Below are positions 1-7,608 of a stretch of DNA of 11,011 nucleotides, piece by piece. The first letter of the stretch is position 1, and every line of letters begins with the position of its first letter. The stretch lies in contig JAOZKX010000035.1 in NCBI GenBank assembly GCA_029935135.1, positions 1-11,011 of the forward strand. The letters run 5' to 3'. The stretch is from Desulfocapsa sp. (GTDB taxonomy: Bacteria > Desulfobacterota > Desulfobulbia > Desulfobulbales > Desulfocapsaceae). A program made the translations under genes and the position numbers. The notes beneath the pieces are model-generated. The model did not search any database. It was not told the origin of the DNA and saw nothing but the letters and a program-made list of their open reading frames with translations.

Positions 1-1198
1 ACAGGAATTGCACACCATCCGCTGTCAGGGGCCATATATCATTGGGGATATCCACTGTGTAATCAATGTGCTGATCGGTGCGAAAAGCCTCTGTTACTTG
101 AGAAACGACTGTTTGTATGTCTATTATCTCGGTAAGGAATTTACCACTCTTGGCTATAATAAGAAATTTCGCAGCAAGATCAGTTGCCATCATCGCGGCT
201 TCTTTACACGGCTGCAGGCCCGCTTTCAGCTCCCTATCGTTTTTTCTGTCCCATAGAGTCAGGTCAAGGGTACCAATGATGGTCATAAGCAGGTTATTCA
301 AATCATGGGCAATACCGCCTGCAAGCACCTGAAAGGCTTCGACTTTATCTACTCTATACAGCTCCCGCTCCAATTGCTGGCGCCTGGTAATATCTCTAAA
401 AACAATGACAGCTCCGACAATAATGCCATTTTCAAAGGCCGGAGCAGCACTGAAGGTCACTGAAAAAGATGTGTTGTCTTGTCTCCAGTACAGATCATGA
501 TTCGCTTCCAGAGATTTCCCGGTATATATCGTCTGACAGGCCAGACATTCGGCAGAAGTACGTTTACAGCCATCTGATTTTGTGTGATGCATGATTGAAC
601 AGGAATTTTTACCGAGGACATCTTCTTCCTTGCAGCCGAGCATCTTCAAGGCCGCAGGATTCATAAATGTGATACTATTCTTAACATCTATACCAAAAAT
701 TCCTTCTGATGCGGTCTCCAGGATCATTCGGTTATGTCGCTCTGAGCGCTCCAATTCCTGCTGCTGCCGGAGAAGCATATCGCGCTGTTCTTTGAGATAA
801 AGATGCGTCTCCACCCGTGCTTTAACAATTGCATTGCTATATGGCTTACTGATATAGTCCACGGCTCCCAGCGCCAGCCCCTCAGTCTCGTTGTCAGTGC
901 TGCTGAGAGCCGTTACAAAGATCACCGGGATATCTTTCGTTTTCCCATTACTCTGCAATATTCTGCAGACTTCATAACCATCCATCTCCGGCATCATGAT
1001 ATCAAGCAGGATTATATCGGGAGGAGACTGTGAGAATGCAATCTTGAGACCATTTTTTCCATCGAGAGCCACAAGGATATCGTACCTCGCTCCAAAAAGA
1101 TTCCCAAGAATGGTCAGGTTTACCGGTTCATCGTCAACTATCAGAATCCGCTGCCGGGGATCAGCAGTCTGTCTTTCTATTCTACTCGTATGACTCAT
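1..1198 (-). CDS. REC-PAS-HisKA sensor histidine kinase, 3' end cut by window edge
   Basis: The reading frame is open from the start to base 2, giving 399 residues without a stop. Residues about 17-135 form a receiver domain with acidic pair D22-D23, phosphoacceptor D66 in LLDIMMP, and conserved K118. A PAS domain follows (about 152-270), then a dimerisation/phosphotransfer helix with GGIAHDLNNLL, where H298 is the expected autophosphorylation site. The ATP-binding HATPase domain should begin just past the window edge. No transmembrane segment is seen, so the kinase is probably cytoplasmic. The PAS domain carries C200, C211, C218 and C221 beside HH204-205. An N-terminal receiver means the kinase can itself be phosphorylated by another kinase or by its own HisKA domain. 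The start is uncertain: in-frame ATGs lie at 1213, 1201 and 1198, none with a clear ribosome binding site. All overlap the upstream HD-GYP gene, so translation is probably coupled to it. Domain calls are firm; the signal and partners are unknown. Confidence 0.9.
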   Translation of the reverse strand, partial: MSHTSRIERQTADPRQRILIVDDEPVNLTILGNLFGARYDILVALDGKNGLKIAFSQSPPDIILLDIMMPEMDGYEVCRILQSNGKTKDIPVIFVTALSSTDNETEGLALGAVDYISKPYSNAIVKARVETHLYLKEQRDMLLRQQQELERSERHNRMILETASEGIFGIDVKNSITFMNPAALKMLGCKEEDVLGKNSCSIMHHTKSDGCKRTSAECLACQTIYTGKSLEANHDLYWRQDNTSFSVTFSAAPAFENGIIVGAVIVFRDITRRQQLERELYRVDKVEAFQVLAGGIAHDLNNLLMTIIGTLDLTLWDRKNDRELKAGLQPCKEAAMMATDLAAKFLIIAKSGKFLTEIIDIQTVVSQVTEAFRTDQHIDYTVDIPNDIWPLTADGVQFL

Positions 1199-2279
1199 CA
1201 TCACTGTCGGCATATTTCAGGGAAATTTCCCTGAATCTTTCCTGAATCTCAACAAAAGCATCGACAAGAACCGGATCAAAATGATTCCCCCTTCCCTCAG
1301 TAATAATTGCCACCGCCTTTTCATGGGGGAAAGCGGGCTTATAGACCCGTTTTGTGATCAGTGCATCATAAACATCTGCAATGGCCATAAGCCGGCCTGA
1401 CAATGGAATTTCTTCACCGCTGAGTCCTTCCGGGTAGCCCTTTCCGTCCCATTTCTCATGGTGCGAATAAGCGATTTCACGGGCCAGAGTCAGAAAACTG
1501 GTGGTACTTTTCCTGCCCAGGGCCTGTTCTGATTTAACAATAGCATCACGACCATAGGTCGTGTGCTTTTTCATCTCATCAAATTCTTCATCTGTCAGTT
1601 TTCCAGGTTTTAAAAGAATACTGTCTACAATCCCCACCTTGCCTATGTCATGCAGGGGAGCAGATTTAAAGAGGAGATTTATTCGAGACGCATTTAGATA
1701 ATCACAATACCTGTCTGTTGCAATCAGGTGTTCTGCCAGGGCCTTGACATAATACTGGGTACGCATGATATGCTTCCCAGTCTCATTGTCACGAGTCTCA
1801 GCGAGAACGGCCATACCGTAAATAGTCACTTCTTGTGTATGCACTATTTCACGGGTACGTTCTGCTGCCTTTTTTTCCAATTCCCGGTTCTGATCATAAA
1901 GAGCGAGATGAGTCTGCACTCTGGCCCGCACAATTACCGGACTGATAGGTTTGGTTATATAATCAACCCCTCCAACCTCAAACCCTCTGGCCTCATTTTC
2001 GTACTCCCCCATGGCCGTAACAAAAATAACGGGGATTTTGCTGGTAAGAAGACTTTTTTTCAACTGTTCGCAGACCTCATATCCATCAAGGCCCGGCATC
2101 ATGATATCCAGAAGAATAAGATCAGGATGGGGTGTTTTCTGAGCCATGCGTATGGCATCGAGACCATTGGTGGCAACAAGGATCTCGTACTTGTTCTGCA
2201 ATGACTGACCCAGCAATGCTATATTAGCAGGGGTATCATCAACGATCAGAATTCTTTGTTTTGTCAAGGGGGACACCAT
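1182..2279 (-). CDS. Response regulator with HD-GYP c-di-GMP phosphodiesterase domain (RpfG-like)
   Basis: This 365-residue protein has a receiver domain (about 8-125: D14-D15, phosphoacceptor D58, T88, K110), a short helical linker (about 130-150) and an HD-GYP domain (about 150-345). The metal-ligand set of the family is visible: E166xxxH170, H210-D211, H239, H273-H274 and D302, plus the signature GYP at 281-283. Active HD-GYP proteins hydrolyse c-di-GMP to pGpG or GMP, and the intact set suggests a working enzyme switched by phosphorylation of D58. The E in the ExxxH motif is associated in the family with trinuclear metal sites. I chose ATG 2279 because GGAG lies 9 nt upstream and the resulting N-terminus matches that of the sibling regulator at 3595. 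Longer starts at 2309 and 2336 lack good ribosome binding sites. The 3' end overlaps the downstream kinase gene, a natural candidate for its phosphodonor, though this pairing is inferred from position only. Confidence 0.95.
   Translation of the reverse strand: MVSPLTKQRILIVDDTPANIALLGQSLQNKYEILVATNGLDAIRMAQKTPHPDLILLDIMMPGLDGYEVCEQLKKSLLTSKIPVIFVTAMGEYENEARGFEVGGVDYITKPISPVIVRARVQTHLALYDQNRELEKKAAERTREIVHTQEVTIYGMAVLAETRDNETGKHIMRTQYYVKALAEHLIATDRYCDYLNASRINLLFKSAPLHDIGKVGIVDSILLKPGKLTDEEFDEMKKHTTYGRDAIVKSEQALGRKSTTSFLTLAREIAYSHHEKWDGKGYPEGLSGEEIPLSGRLMAIADVYDALITKRVYKPAFPHEKAVAIITEGRGNHFDPVLVDAFVEIQERFREISLKYADSDDESYE
1216..1235. repeat. Perfect 20-bp palindrome at the HD-GYP/kinase gene junction
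   Basis: The half-site TTCAGGGAAA is followed directly by its exact reverse complement. It lies inside the last codons of the HD-GYP gene and 3 nt upstream of the first possible kinase start (ATG at 1213, minus strand). As RNA it can fold into an 8-bp stem with a 4-nt loop. A 9-bp direct repeat, CCTGAATCT, overlaps and follows it (1230-1238 and 1241-1249). It may be an operator or a translation-modulating hairpin, or simply coding sequence that happens to be symmetric. No function is shown. Confidence 0.55.
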
Positions 2280-2664
2280 CACTCTATTCTCCAGAAAGGA
2301 CTGAACCATTTCACCTGTTTTAGAAAAAAACAACATTCCAACTCATTAACAGGTTATCAGCTCTCCTGAGTAAAGTGAATAAAATATCAATACCTGGACA
2401 TTTAATAGAATCAAAAGAGACTCCACATGACACAGGAAACACCAATACTTACATTGTGATTTTTTAAACCATAGCAAAAACAAGGATATCTGGTCAACCA
2501 ACACACACTTAGTGTAATACTTACTCAAGATAGGTATAATGACAGGAGGGGCTAAATAAAAACTAAAAAAAACAAACTATTACAATGCACATTGAGCAAA
2601 AACAAAGAAGTAGAGAAAAGAAACGGCAGATTACAATGTTAAGGAGTTCCACAGAACAGGAGAT
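2280..2664. other. AT-rich intergenic region upstream of the HD-GYP gene
   Basis: No convincing gene is present. The region must hold the promoter of the HD-GYP/kinase pair on the minus strand, but I see no box pair good enough to place one. On the plus strand there is a perfect -10-like TATAAT (2535-2540) without a good -35, followed by a Shine-Dalgarno-like AGGAGGGG (2544-2551) with no start codon at a usable distance. No GEMM-type c-di-GMP riboswitch is recognisable. Confidence 0.5.
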
Positions 2665-2697
2665 AAAACACACCACCTCCATTGAGAGGTGTGTTTT
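2665..2697. terminator. Hairpin terminator behind the REC-LuxR regulator gene
   Basis: AAAACACACC (2665-2674) pairs with GGTGTGTTTT (2688-2697). An inner CTC/GAG stem with loop CATT extends the hairpin after a small bulge. It begins 10 nt past the stop of the minus-strand regulator. Runs of A and T at the two ends allow it to work in either direction, but the T-run is only four long, so strength is moderate. Confidence 0.65.
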
Positions 2698-2707
2698 AGA
2701 AGAGATG

Positions 2708-3595
2708 TTACAGATGCGAGAGAAGGTATTGACGCAGATTGGTTGTTCTCTTTTTCAACCCTATTTTTTTACGGATCCTGCTGCGATGCACCTCAATGGT
2801 ACGACGCGAAAGACCTAAGAAGGATGCAATTTCTCTGGAAGTTTTTCCCATTTTGATAAAGTTTGCCACTTGCATTTCTGCTGGTGTCAACTTGGCAATA
2901 CTGGCCAGGTGACCTCGGGTAAAAGGATCGACAATTTCATTCAGATTGATAATAGCTGCCTGGAGAATAACTCTGTATTTTTCAGCATGAATAACCGGCT
3001 CCAACTTTTCAAGATAGGGACGGACCAATTTGTTGATATTTGTCATGACCTCATTTTCAAACTCAACTTTTTCCTGATCCCTCCGGCGTAACAGAACCTC
3101 CAAAGCAGTATTGGTCTCTTCCAGGCTCTTCGTTTTGCTCTCCAGCTCCTTCTTCGTTTGCAGGAGCTTGGATGTCCGTTCCGCAACAAGTAACTCAGCA
3201 TTCTCTCTTGCCTGCTTAAGAGACAGATGGGTGTGAACTCTACTTTTGACAATGGCCACATTAATTGGTTTTTTAATGTAATCAACGGCCCCCAGTTCAA
3301 GCCCCTTTGATTCATCATCCAGACTGGCTTTGGCACTGATGAAAATTATGGAAATATTTTTGGTGTTCTCTTTTTCTCTCAACCTTCGACAAACTTCATA
3401 CCCATCCATACCAGGCATCATAATATCGAGTAAAATCAAATCAGGTAAAACTTCATCAACCCGCTTCAAGGCATCTTTGCCACTGGTAGCAACATAAATA
3501 TTATAGTCAGAGGAAAGACAACCACCCAACACGCTGAGGCTTGTCGGTGTATCATCCACAATAAGGACATTCTGTTTTGCAGGGTTGGAAATCAT
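2708..3595 (-). CDS. Response regulator: REC, coiled coil, LuxR-type HTH
   Basis: This is a 295-residue transcriptional response regulator. The receiver domain (about 8-125) has D14-D15, phosphoacceptor D57 in LLDIMMP, S87 and K109. A charged heptad-like segment (about 126-190) probably forms a dimerising coiled coil. The C-terminus (about 236-285) is a LuxR/GerE helix-turn-helix, introduced by LTPAEMQVANFIKMGKTSREIA, with SRRTIEVHRSRIRKK as recognition helix. The middle and C-terminal part resembles a family expanded in sulfate-reducing Desulfobacterota, usually fused to PAS or REC sensors; that is recalled, not searched. No kinase is fused to it. Likely donors are the kinase at 1-1198 or an unlinked one. 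The start has only a weak, distant AGG upstream, and its ATG overlaps the stop of a possible small ORF (3711-3592). The target genes are unknown. Confidence 0.93.
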   Translation of the reverse strand: MISNPAKQNVLIVDDTPTSLSVLGGCLSSDYNIYVATSGKDALKRVDEVLPDLILLDIMMPGMDGYEVCRRLREKENTKNISIIFISAKASLDDESKGLELGAVDYIKKPINVAIVKSRVHTHLSLKQARENAELLVAERTSKLLQTKKELESKTKSLEETNTALEVLLRRRDQEKVEFENEVMTNINKLVRPYLEKLEPVIHAEKYRVILQAAIINLNEIVDPFTRGHLASIAKLTPAEMQVANFIKMGKTSREIASFLGLSRRTIEVHRSRIRKKIGLKKRTTNLRQYLLSHL

Positions 3596-3711
3596 ATATT
3601 ACTGAACCTGATCCAGGTATGGTTACTATTCATTGAAATGCCTCTAACGATTTTGCCTCCCGCAGGAGCTGCACTCTTATAGACATATAAAAAACATACA
3701 GCTGTAAGCAA
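3592..3711 (-). CDS. Possible 39-residue small ORF linking the HNH and REC-LuxR genes
   Basis: A TTG start at 3711 has AGGAG (3722-3718) exactly 6 nt upstream, just after the HNH stop codon. The frame runs 39 codons and its TGA overlaps the ATG of the downstream regulator as ATGA. The predicted product begins with a short hydrophobic patch (LTAVCFLYVY) and has no recognisable domain. The arrangement is what translational coupling would look like, and it would explain the missing ribosome binding site of the regulator. Against it, TTG is a rare start, the peptide is unrecognised, and the same TTGCTT could be a -35 box (with TATATG 16 nt on) for the regulator. Treat as speculative. Confidence 0.25.
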   Translation of the reverse strand: MLTAVCFLYVYKSAAPAGGKIVRGISMNSNHTWIRFSNI

Positions 3712-3724
3712 AGATCTCTCCTCT

Positions 3725-4030
3725 TTACTCTTCTCGCAAACCATCCATAAACGCCTCCCATTCCAGAGGAAGCATACTTCTTTTCTTAGTGTTACAACTC
3801 TTGCAACAGGGTACCAGGTTATCTTTGCTACTGCGCCCTCCCCTGGCCAGGGGCAGGAGATGATCCATGGTCAGATCTTTAAATTTTACTTTTTTGTCAC
3901 AGAAATAGCATTTTCCTGACGCAGTTTTCTGCTGCCACCAGCGACTTTTCCTGAGATCCCTGGCCTTTGCCCGTTCACGGCGAATCTCTGCGTCATCCGG
4001 TGCATCAAAGTCAAAAAACTCCCTAGCCAT
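3725..4030 (-). CDS. Small HNH endonuclease-family protein
   Basis: The 101-residue protein has the HNH fold signature: zinc-knuckle cysteines C41-x2-C44 and C76-x2-C79, the catalytic D56-H57 in MDHLLPLARGG, then N71 and N80 (in CKSCN, where many relatives have H). Residues 1-38 are charged, rich in R, K and D. HNH proteins of this type bind a divalent metal and can nick or cut DNA, but stand-alone small members in housekeeping operons have no settled role. Start ATG 4030 has GGAG 9 nt upstream and overlaps the folC stop by 8 nt; an in-frame TTG at 4045 is less likely. The overlap makes it part of the uvrD-folC operon. Nothing nearby suggests a restriction, phage or homing element, so a DNA-repair or RNA-processing side role is possible but unproven. 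Confidence 0.9.
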   Translation of the reverse strand: MAREFFDFDAPDDAEIRRERAKARDLRKSRWWQQKTASGKCYFCDKKVKFKDLTMDHLLPLARGGRSSKDNLVPCCKSCNTKKRSMLPLEWEAFMDGLREE

Positions 4031-5375
4031 CAACCAGTTCTCCAAGAAGGATTTTCCGGGATGCCCCGACCAGATAGAGAGAACCAGCGATCAGGATAAG
4101 ATCATCTTCCCGGGCCAGTTTCTCAGCTTCTGCAATTGCCTCCCTGACAGATGAGTACAGAGTGCATCTGGATTGAAGGAACTCAGGTACATGTTCCAGT
4201 AACAGTTCCGGCTCAGCCGATCGTTCCCCTGCCGGCTTGGTAAGAATGATCGTGTGGGCAAATGCGGCCACTGATGGCAGGGTTTTTTGCAGATCTTTAT
4301 CAACCATGGCTCCCCAGATCAACAATAGTTTTTTATAGCTGCATTCTTTCTCAAGGGTCTGCACCAGACTTTCCACACCGGCTGGATTATGGGCACCATC
4401 CAGGAGAAAGGAGACATTTCCCCTGGCGCTTGATGGGCGGACAACTTTTCTGCTCAAACGATCAAGGGTGAAATACTCCAGCCTTCCAGGCCATCGGACT
4501 GCCACCAACCCCTGGCGAATCTGCTCCACGGAAATGGTAAAATTATGGCTATGCAGAAGTGCCAGTGCTGCCAGGGCAAGTGATGCATTCTCAATCTGAT
4601 ACGCCCCCTTCATGGAACAACGCAGATCGTTATAAGGCAGAGAGGACAAGGTTGCCGCAGGCTGCCAATTCCAACTCCCGTCATCTTCTATGATCGCCCG
4701 GAAATCCTTGCCGAAGAGATACAGCGGGGCGCCCAACTCACTGCATTTCGACTGTATCTGTTCCAATCCGGCGCCTTCTGTGGCTGCAGTTACCAGGGGA
4801 ACAGCACCCTTTACAATACCAGCTTTTTCAGTGGCAACAGCAGTTATGGTATCACCCAGATACGCTTCATGATCCATACTCACATTGGTGATAATCGTCA
4901 CAAGGGGGGTGACAATATTGGTGGCATCCAGTCTGCCGCCAAGACCCGTCTCAAGTACGACCAGGTCCAGTCTCTCTTCAGCAAACCAGAGGAAGGCAAG
5001 GGCTGTGGTGAATTCAAAGTAGGTAATCTTTTCATCACCTAGAACTGTACGGATTTTGCTGGCAATCTCGGCAAATTTCTCTTCGCTGATAAAAGAAGCA
5101 TTAATCCGAAATCGCTCACGCACAGAACTCAGGTGGGGAGAAGTATACAAACCTACACGATAGTCTGCCTGGGCAAGAAGTGTCAGCAGCGTTACACTAA
5201 CAGATCCCTTACCGTTTGTTCCGGCAACATGCACTATTTTCAGATGCTGTTCAGGATTCCCAACCTTTGCCATAAACGAACGCATGGCGTCAAGGCCGAG
5301 TTTAATCTTATGAAACTGGAGGCTGTCCAGATATTCCCAGGCTTCCTGATAGTTCATTTTTGCAATCACACTCAT
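4023..5375 (-). CDS. folC: Bifunctional dihydrofolate synthase / folylpolyglutamate synthase
   Basis: This 450-residue Mur-ligase-family protein joins L-glutamate to dihydropteroate (making dihydrofolate) and adds further glutamates to tetrahydrofolates, using ATP in the cytoplasm. Visible motifs in order are the P-loop HVAGTNGKGSV (49-59), TSPHL (78-82), ETGLGGRLDATN (142-153), NVSMDHEAYLGDT (164-176), the EKAGIVK loop with the family lysine (183-189), RWPGRLEY (294-301) and DGAHNPAG (326-333). Length is normal for the family. Whether both activities are present cannot be told from motifs alone. The start is uncertain: ATG 5375 lies 1 nt past the helicase stop and suits re-initiation, while ATG 5357 would give the common N-terminus MNYQEA and ATG 5399 would overlap the helicase. 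None has a clear ribosome binding site, so coupling to the upstream gene is likely. Confidence 0.97.
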   Translation of the reverse strand: MSVIAKMNYQEAWEYLDSLQFHKIKLGLDAMRSFMAKVGNPEQHLKIVHVAGTNGKGSVSVTLLTLLAQADYRVGLYTSPHLSSVRERFRINASFISEEKFAEIASKIRTVLGDEKITYFEFTTALAFLWFAEERLDLVVLETGLGGRLDATNIVTPLVTIITNVSMDHEAYLGDTITAVATEKAGIVKGAVPLVTAATEGAGLEQIQSKCSELGAPLYLFGKDFRAIIEDDGSWNWQPAATLSSLPYNDLRCSMKGAYQIENASLALAALALLHSHNFTISVEQIRQGLVAVRWPGRLEYFTLDRLSRKVVRPSSARGNVSFLLDGAHNPAGVESLVQTLEKECSYKKLLLIWGAMVDKDLQKTLPSVAAFAHTIILTKPAGERSAEPELLLEHVPEFLQSRCTLYSSVREAIAEAEKLAREDDLILIAGSLYLVGASRKILLGELVDG

Positions 5376-5376
5376 C

Positions 5377-7566
5377 TTAACACAATGAAAGTTTGGCATA
5401 GTCGAGATGCAATGTCTTTATCCCATGCCGCTCAAAGGCCACATCCACAGAGCGCCCCTGACCACTTTTCTTCACCGTCCCCTCACCAAAGAAAGGATGG
5501 GTCACTCGTGTCCCCTGGGGCAAATCTTTTACAGAGAGTTTTTGCTTTTTCTTTTTGCGTGGATAGGCAGGAACGGTCCGGGAAGGAGATGCGGAGAAAT
5601 CAAATCCAGAAGATCTCTGCCCATCTCTTGTTTCAATGCGCTGAAAAAGACCAGCCCGTAACTCAGAGAGAAACGGAGACATCCCCACCCGTTTAAACTG
5701 CCGGTCAGGCGTCATCAGCTGCCTTGGGTAGGTCAGAAAAAGATACTTCCTGGCCCGTGTTGCCGCCACATAGAGGAGGCGCCTCTCCTCTTCCATCTGC
5801 TCACCGATTCCTGCGGCCATATGAGGGAACCTTCCTTCTGCCAGCCCCATCACAAATACGGCATCCCACTCCAGTCCCTTGGAAGAATGGATGGTGGAGA
5901 GAATCATCCGATCCGTTTGTTTTCCATGGTCCTCTACTGTATCCGGTGGATCAAGGGTCGTATCATCCACAAAAGACTGCACATCCTCATACCCACTGAT
6001 GATAGACTTCAACTGATCCAGATCTTTTTGCCGTTTGGGAAAATCATCACGATAGATCTGTTCAAAGAGAGGCTGATAATAGGCCATAATGAGTTCATAC
6101 AACACACCGGGTGCTGATTCTTTTTCCATATCATAAAAAAGCTGCACCAGCTTGGCCATCCCCTCTTTCCATGTCTTTCCGGGAGGATACTCAGCAAGGG
6201 CAGACAAGGGATCGTCTGCCATGGTGACCCTGTCCGTTATCTTCGCCGCTGTTTTGGGCCCCACTTTATTGAGTTGCAGAAGGATACGATTCCAGGAGAG
6301 ACTGTCGCGCACATTTACCTGTAGTCGTAAAAAAGCGATGACATCTTTCATATGGGCCGACTCGGTCAGTTTCAAGCCACCTCTTTTTTCAAACTCCACC
6401 CCACTGGAGTTCAGCTCAAGCTCGAGTTTATAGGAGTGAAAACCGGAGCGGAAGAGTACAGCAATATTGGTCAGCTCTACGCCTTCATTCTGTAGTTCCG
6501 CTATCTTTCGATTGACAAAGAGTGCCTCTTCCCGCTCATCACGGCCGGCAAAAAGCCTCGGTTTCAAGTCCCCTTCTATCTTCGTAAAAAGTGTTTTGGT
6601 ATATTTTTCGGTGGCATTCCTGATGATATCATTAGTAAGAGAAAGAATCGGCTGGCTGGAACGATAATTTTCCTCAAGTTTTATAATCGTGGTATCAGGA
6701 AACACTTTGGGAAAACGCATGATATTATAAAAATCAGCACCACGGAAAGAGTAGATGGATTGGGAATCATCACCCACCACCATCACATTATTATGCCCAT
6801 GGGCAAGAAGGCGTACGATATCTGCCTGAATAAGATTGGTGTCCTGATACTCATCCACCATAATATGAGAATAACGGGCAGCAATATCCCTTTGTGCCTC
6901 AGGAACTTCAGCAAGGAGCCGTTTCCAGTTCACCAGCAGATCATCATAATCCATAAGCCCGTTATTTAGTTTGAACTCTCTATAATGCTTATCAAGGTTT
7001 ATGATATCATCAACATGCTCACTCAAGTGTGCATATTGTTCATAGATCAGATCATCTATGGCCATGGATTTATTGACAGAGCCGGAAAGGATGTTGATCA
7101 AAACGCGTTTGGTGGGAAACTGTTTATCCCGACCGGTGAGCCCAAGGGATCCCTTTAATAGATTTATGATTCCCTCGGCATCACCCCGGTCAATAATGGT
7201 AAAAGTGGAACCAAAGCCAAGATAGTGTCCGTAACGACGAAGCAGCATATTGCTGATCCCGTGAAAGGTGCCTCCAGTTACCCGACCACAGGAATCATTG
7301 AGCAGATTTCCGGCACGCCAGAGCATTTCCTGCGAGGCCTTTCTGGTGAAGGTGAGCAGTAATATTTTATCAGGGGCCACACCCTGTTCGAGTAGATGGG
7401 CCACACGGTAGACAAGGGTTCTGGTTTTCCCACTGCCTGCTCCGGCGATAACCAGCAAAGAGCCTTCGGTGGTTGTTACAGCCTGGCGCTGGGCAGGATT
7501 AAGCTCTTCAAGATTTACGGAAACTGACGGAGAATCAAGCGTTGTTTGTAAGGGATTATTTTCCAT
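5377..7566 (-). CDS. Superfamily 1 DNA helicase, UvrD/PcrA type
   Basis: The protein unwinds DNA 3' to 5' using ATP, acting in nucleotide-excision and mismatch repair and in removing proteins from DNA. At 729 residues it is about the usual UvrD/PcrA size. Motifs are all present: Walker A AGAGSGKT (41-48), Ia LLTFTRKASQEM (70-81), Walker B DEYQD in MVDEYQDTN (236-244), III VVGDDSQSIYSFRGA (263-277), IV EENYRS (298-303), V TIHSSKGLEWD (558-568) and VI ERRLLYVAATRAR (594-606). After a basic linker (KKKKQK) the C-terminus (about 685-729) is the Tudor-like domain that in UvrD/PcrA contacts RNA polymerase. ATG 7566 is chosen since it is the first ATG; a GTG at 7605 is possible. No strong ribosome binding site precedes either. 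It is the first gene of the helicase-folC-HNH operon. UvrD and PcrA cannot be told apart here; Rep is less likely because of the Tudor end. Confidence 0.96.
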   Translation of the reverse strand: MENNPLQTTLDSPSVSVNLEELNPAQRQAVTTTEGSLLVIAGAGSGKTRTLVYRVAHLLEQGVAPDKILLLTFTRKASQEMLWRAGNLLNDSCGRVTGGTFHGISNMLLRRYGHYLGFGSTFTIIDRGDAEGIINLLKGSLGLTGRDKQFPTKRVLINILSGSVNKSMAIDDLIYEQYAHLSEHVDDIINLDKHYREFKLNNGLMDYDDLLVNWKRLLAEVPEAQRDIAARYSHIMVDEYQDTNLIQADIVRLLAHGHNNVMVVGDDSQSIYSFRGADFYNIMRFPKVFPDTTIIKLEENYRSSQPILSLTNDIIRNATEKYTKTLFTKIEGDLKPRLFAGRDEREEALFVNRKIAELQNEGVELTNIAVLFRSGFHSYKLELELNSSGVEFEKRGGLKLTESAHMKDVIAFLRLQVNVRDSLSWNRILLQLNKVGPKTAAKITDRVTMADDPLSALAEYPPGKTWKEGMAKLVQLFYDMEKESAPGVLYELIMAYYQPLFEQIYRDDFPKRQKDLDQLKSIISGYEDVQSFVDDTTLDPPDTVEDHGKQTDRMILSTIHSSKGLEWDAVFVMGLAEGRFPHMAAGIGEQMEEERRLLYVAATRARKYLFLTYPRQLMTPDRQFKRVGMSPFLSELRAGLFQRIETRDGQRSSGFDFSASPSRTVPAYPRKKKKQKLSVKDLPQGTRVTHPFFGEGTVKKSGQGRSVDVAFERHGIKTLHLDYAKLSLC

Positions 7567-7608
7567 GACAGACACATTACCACACTGCCTTTTCTCCCGC
7601 AACACCGG

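Noticed and set aside
1728..2204. A 158-codon plus-strand frame opposite the HD-GYP gene
   Set aside because: It lies wholly antisense to a well-supported gene, has no domain and no ribosome binding site, and its composition is that of a shadow frame.
2346..2528. A 60-codon minus-strand frame in the gap before the HD-GYP gene
   Set aside because: It starts with TTG, has no ribosome binding site and encodes an AT-driven hydrophobic/Cys-rich peptide with no recognisable feature.
2544..2551. Shine-Dalgarno-like AGGAGGGG on the plus strand
   Set aside because: No ATG, GTG or TTG follows within 5-12 nt, and a stop codon in the next bases makes a gene here unlikely.
2280..2664. Possible c-di-GMP riboswitch near the c-di-GMP genes
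   Set aside because: Neither this gap nor 9194-9613 shows the conserved GC-rich two-helix core of GEMM-type riboswitches; both are plain AT-rich sequence.
3606..3618. Small dyad ACCTG-ATC-CAGGT just upstream of the REC-LuxR gene
   Set aside because: A 5-bp dyad with a 3-nt spacer is expected many times by chance in 11 kb, and nothing else marks it as an operator.
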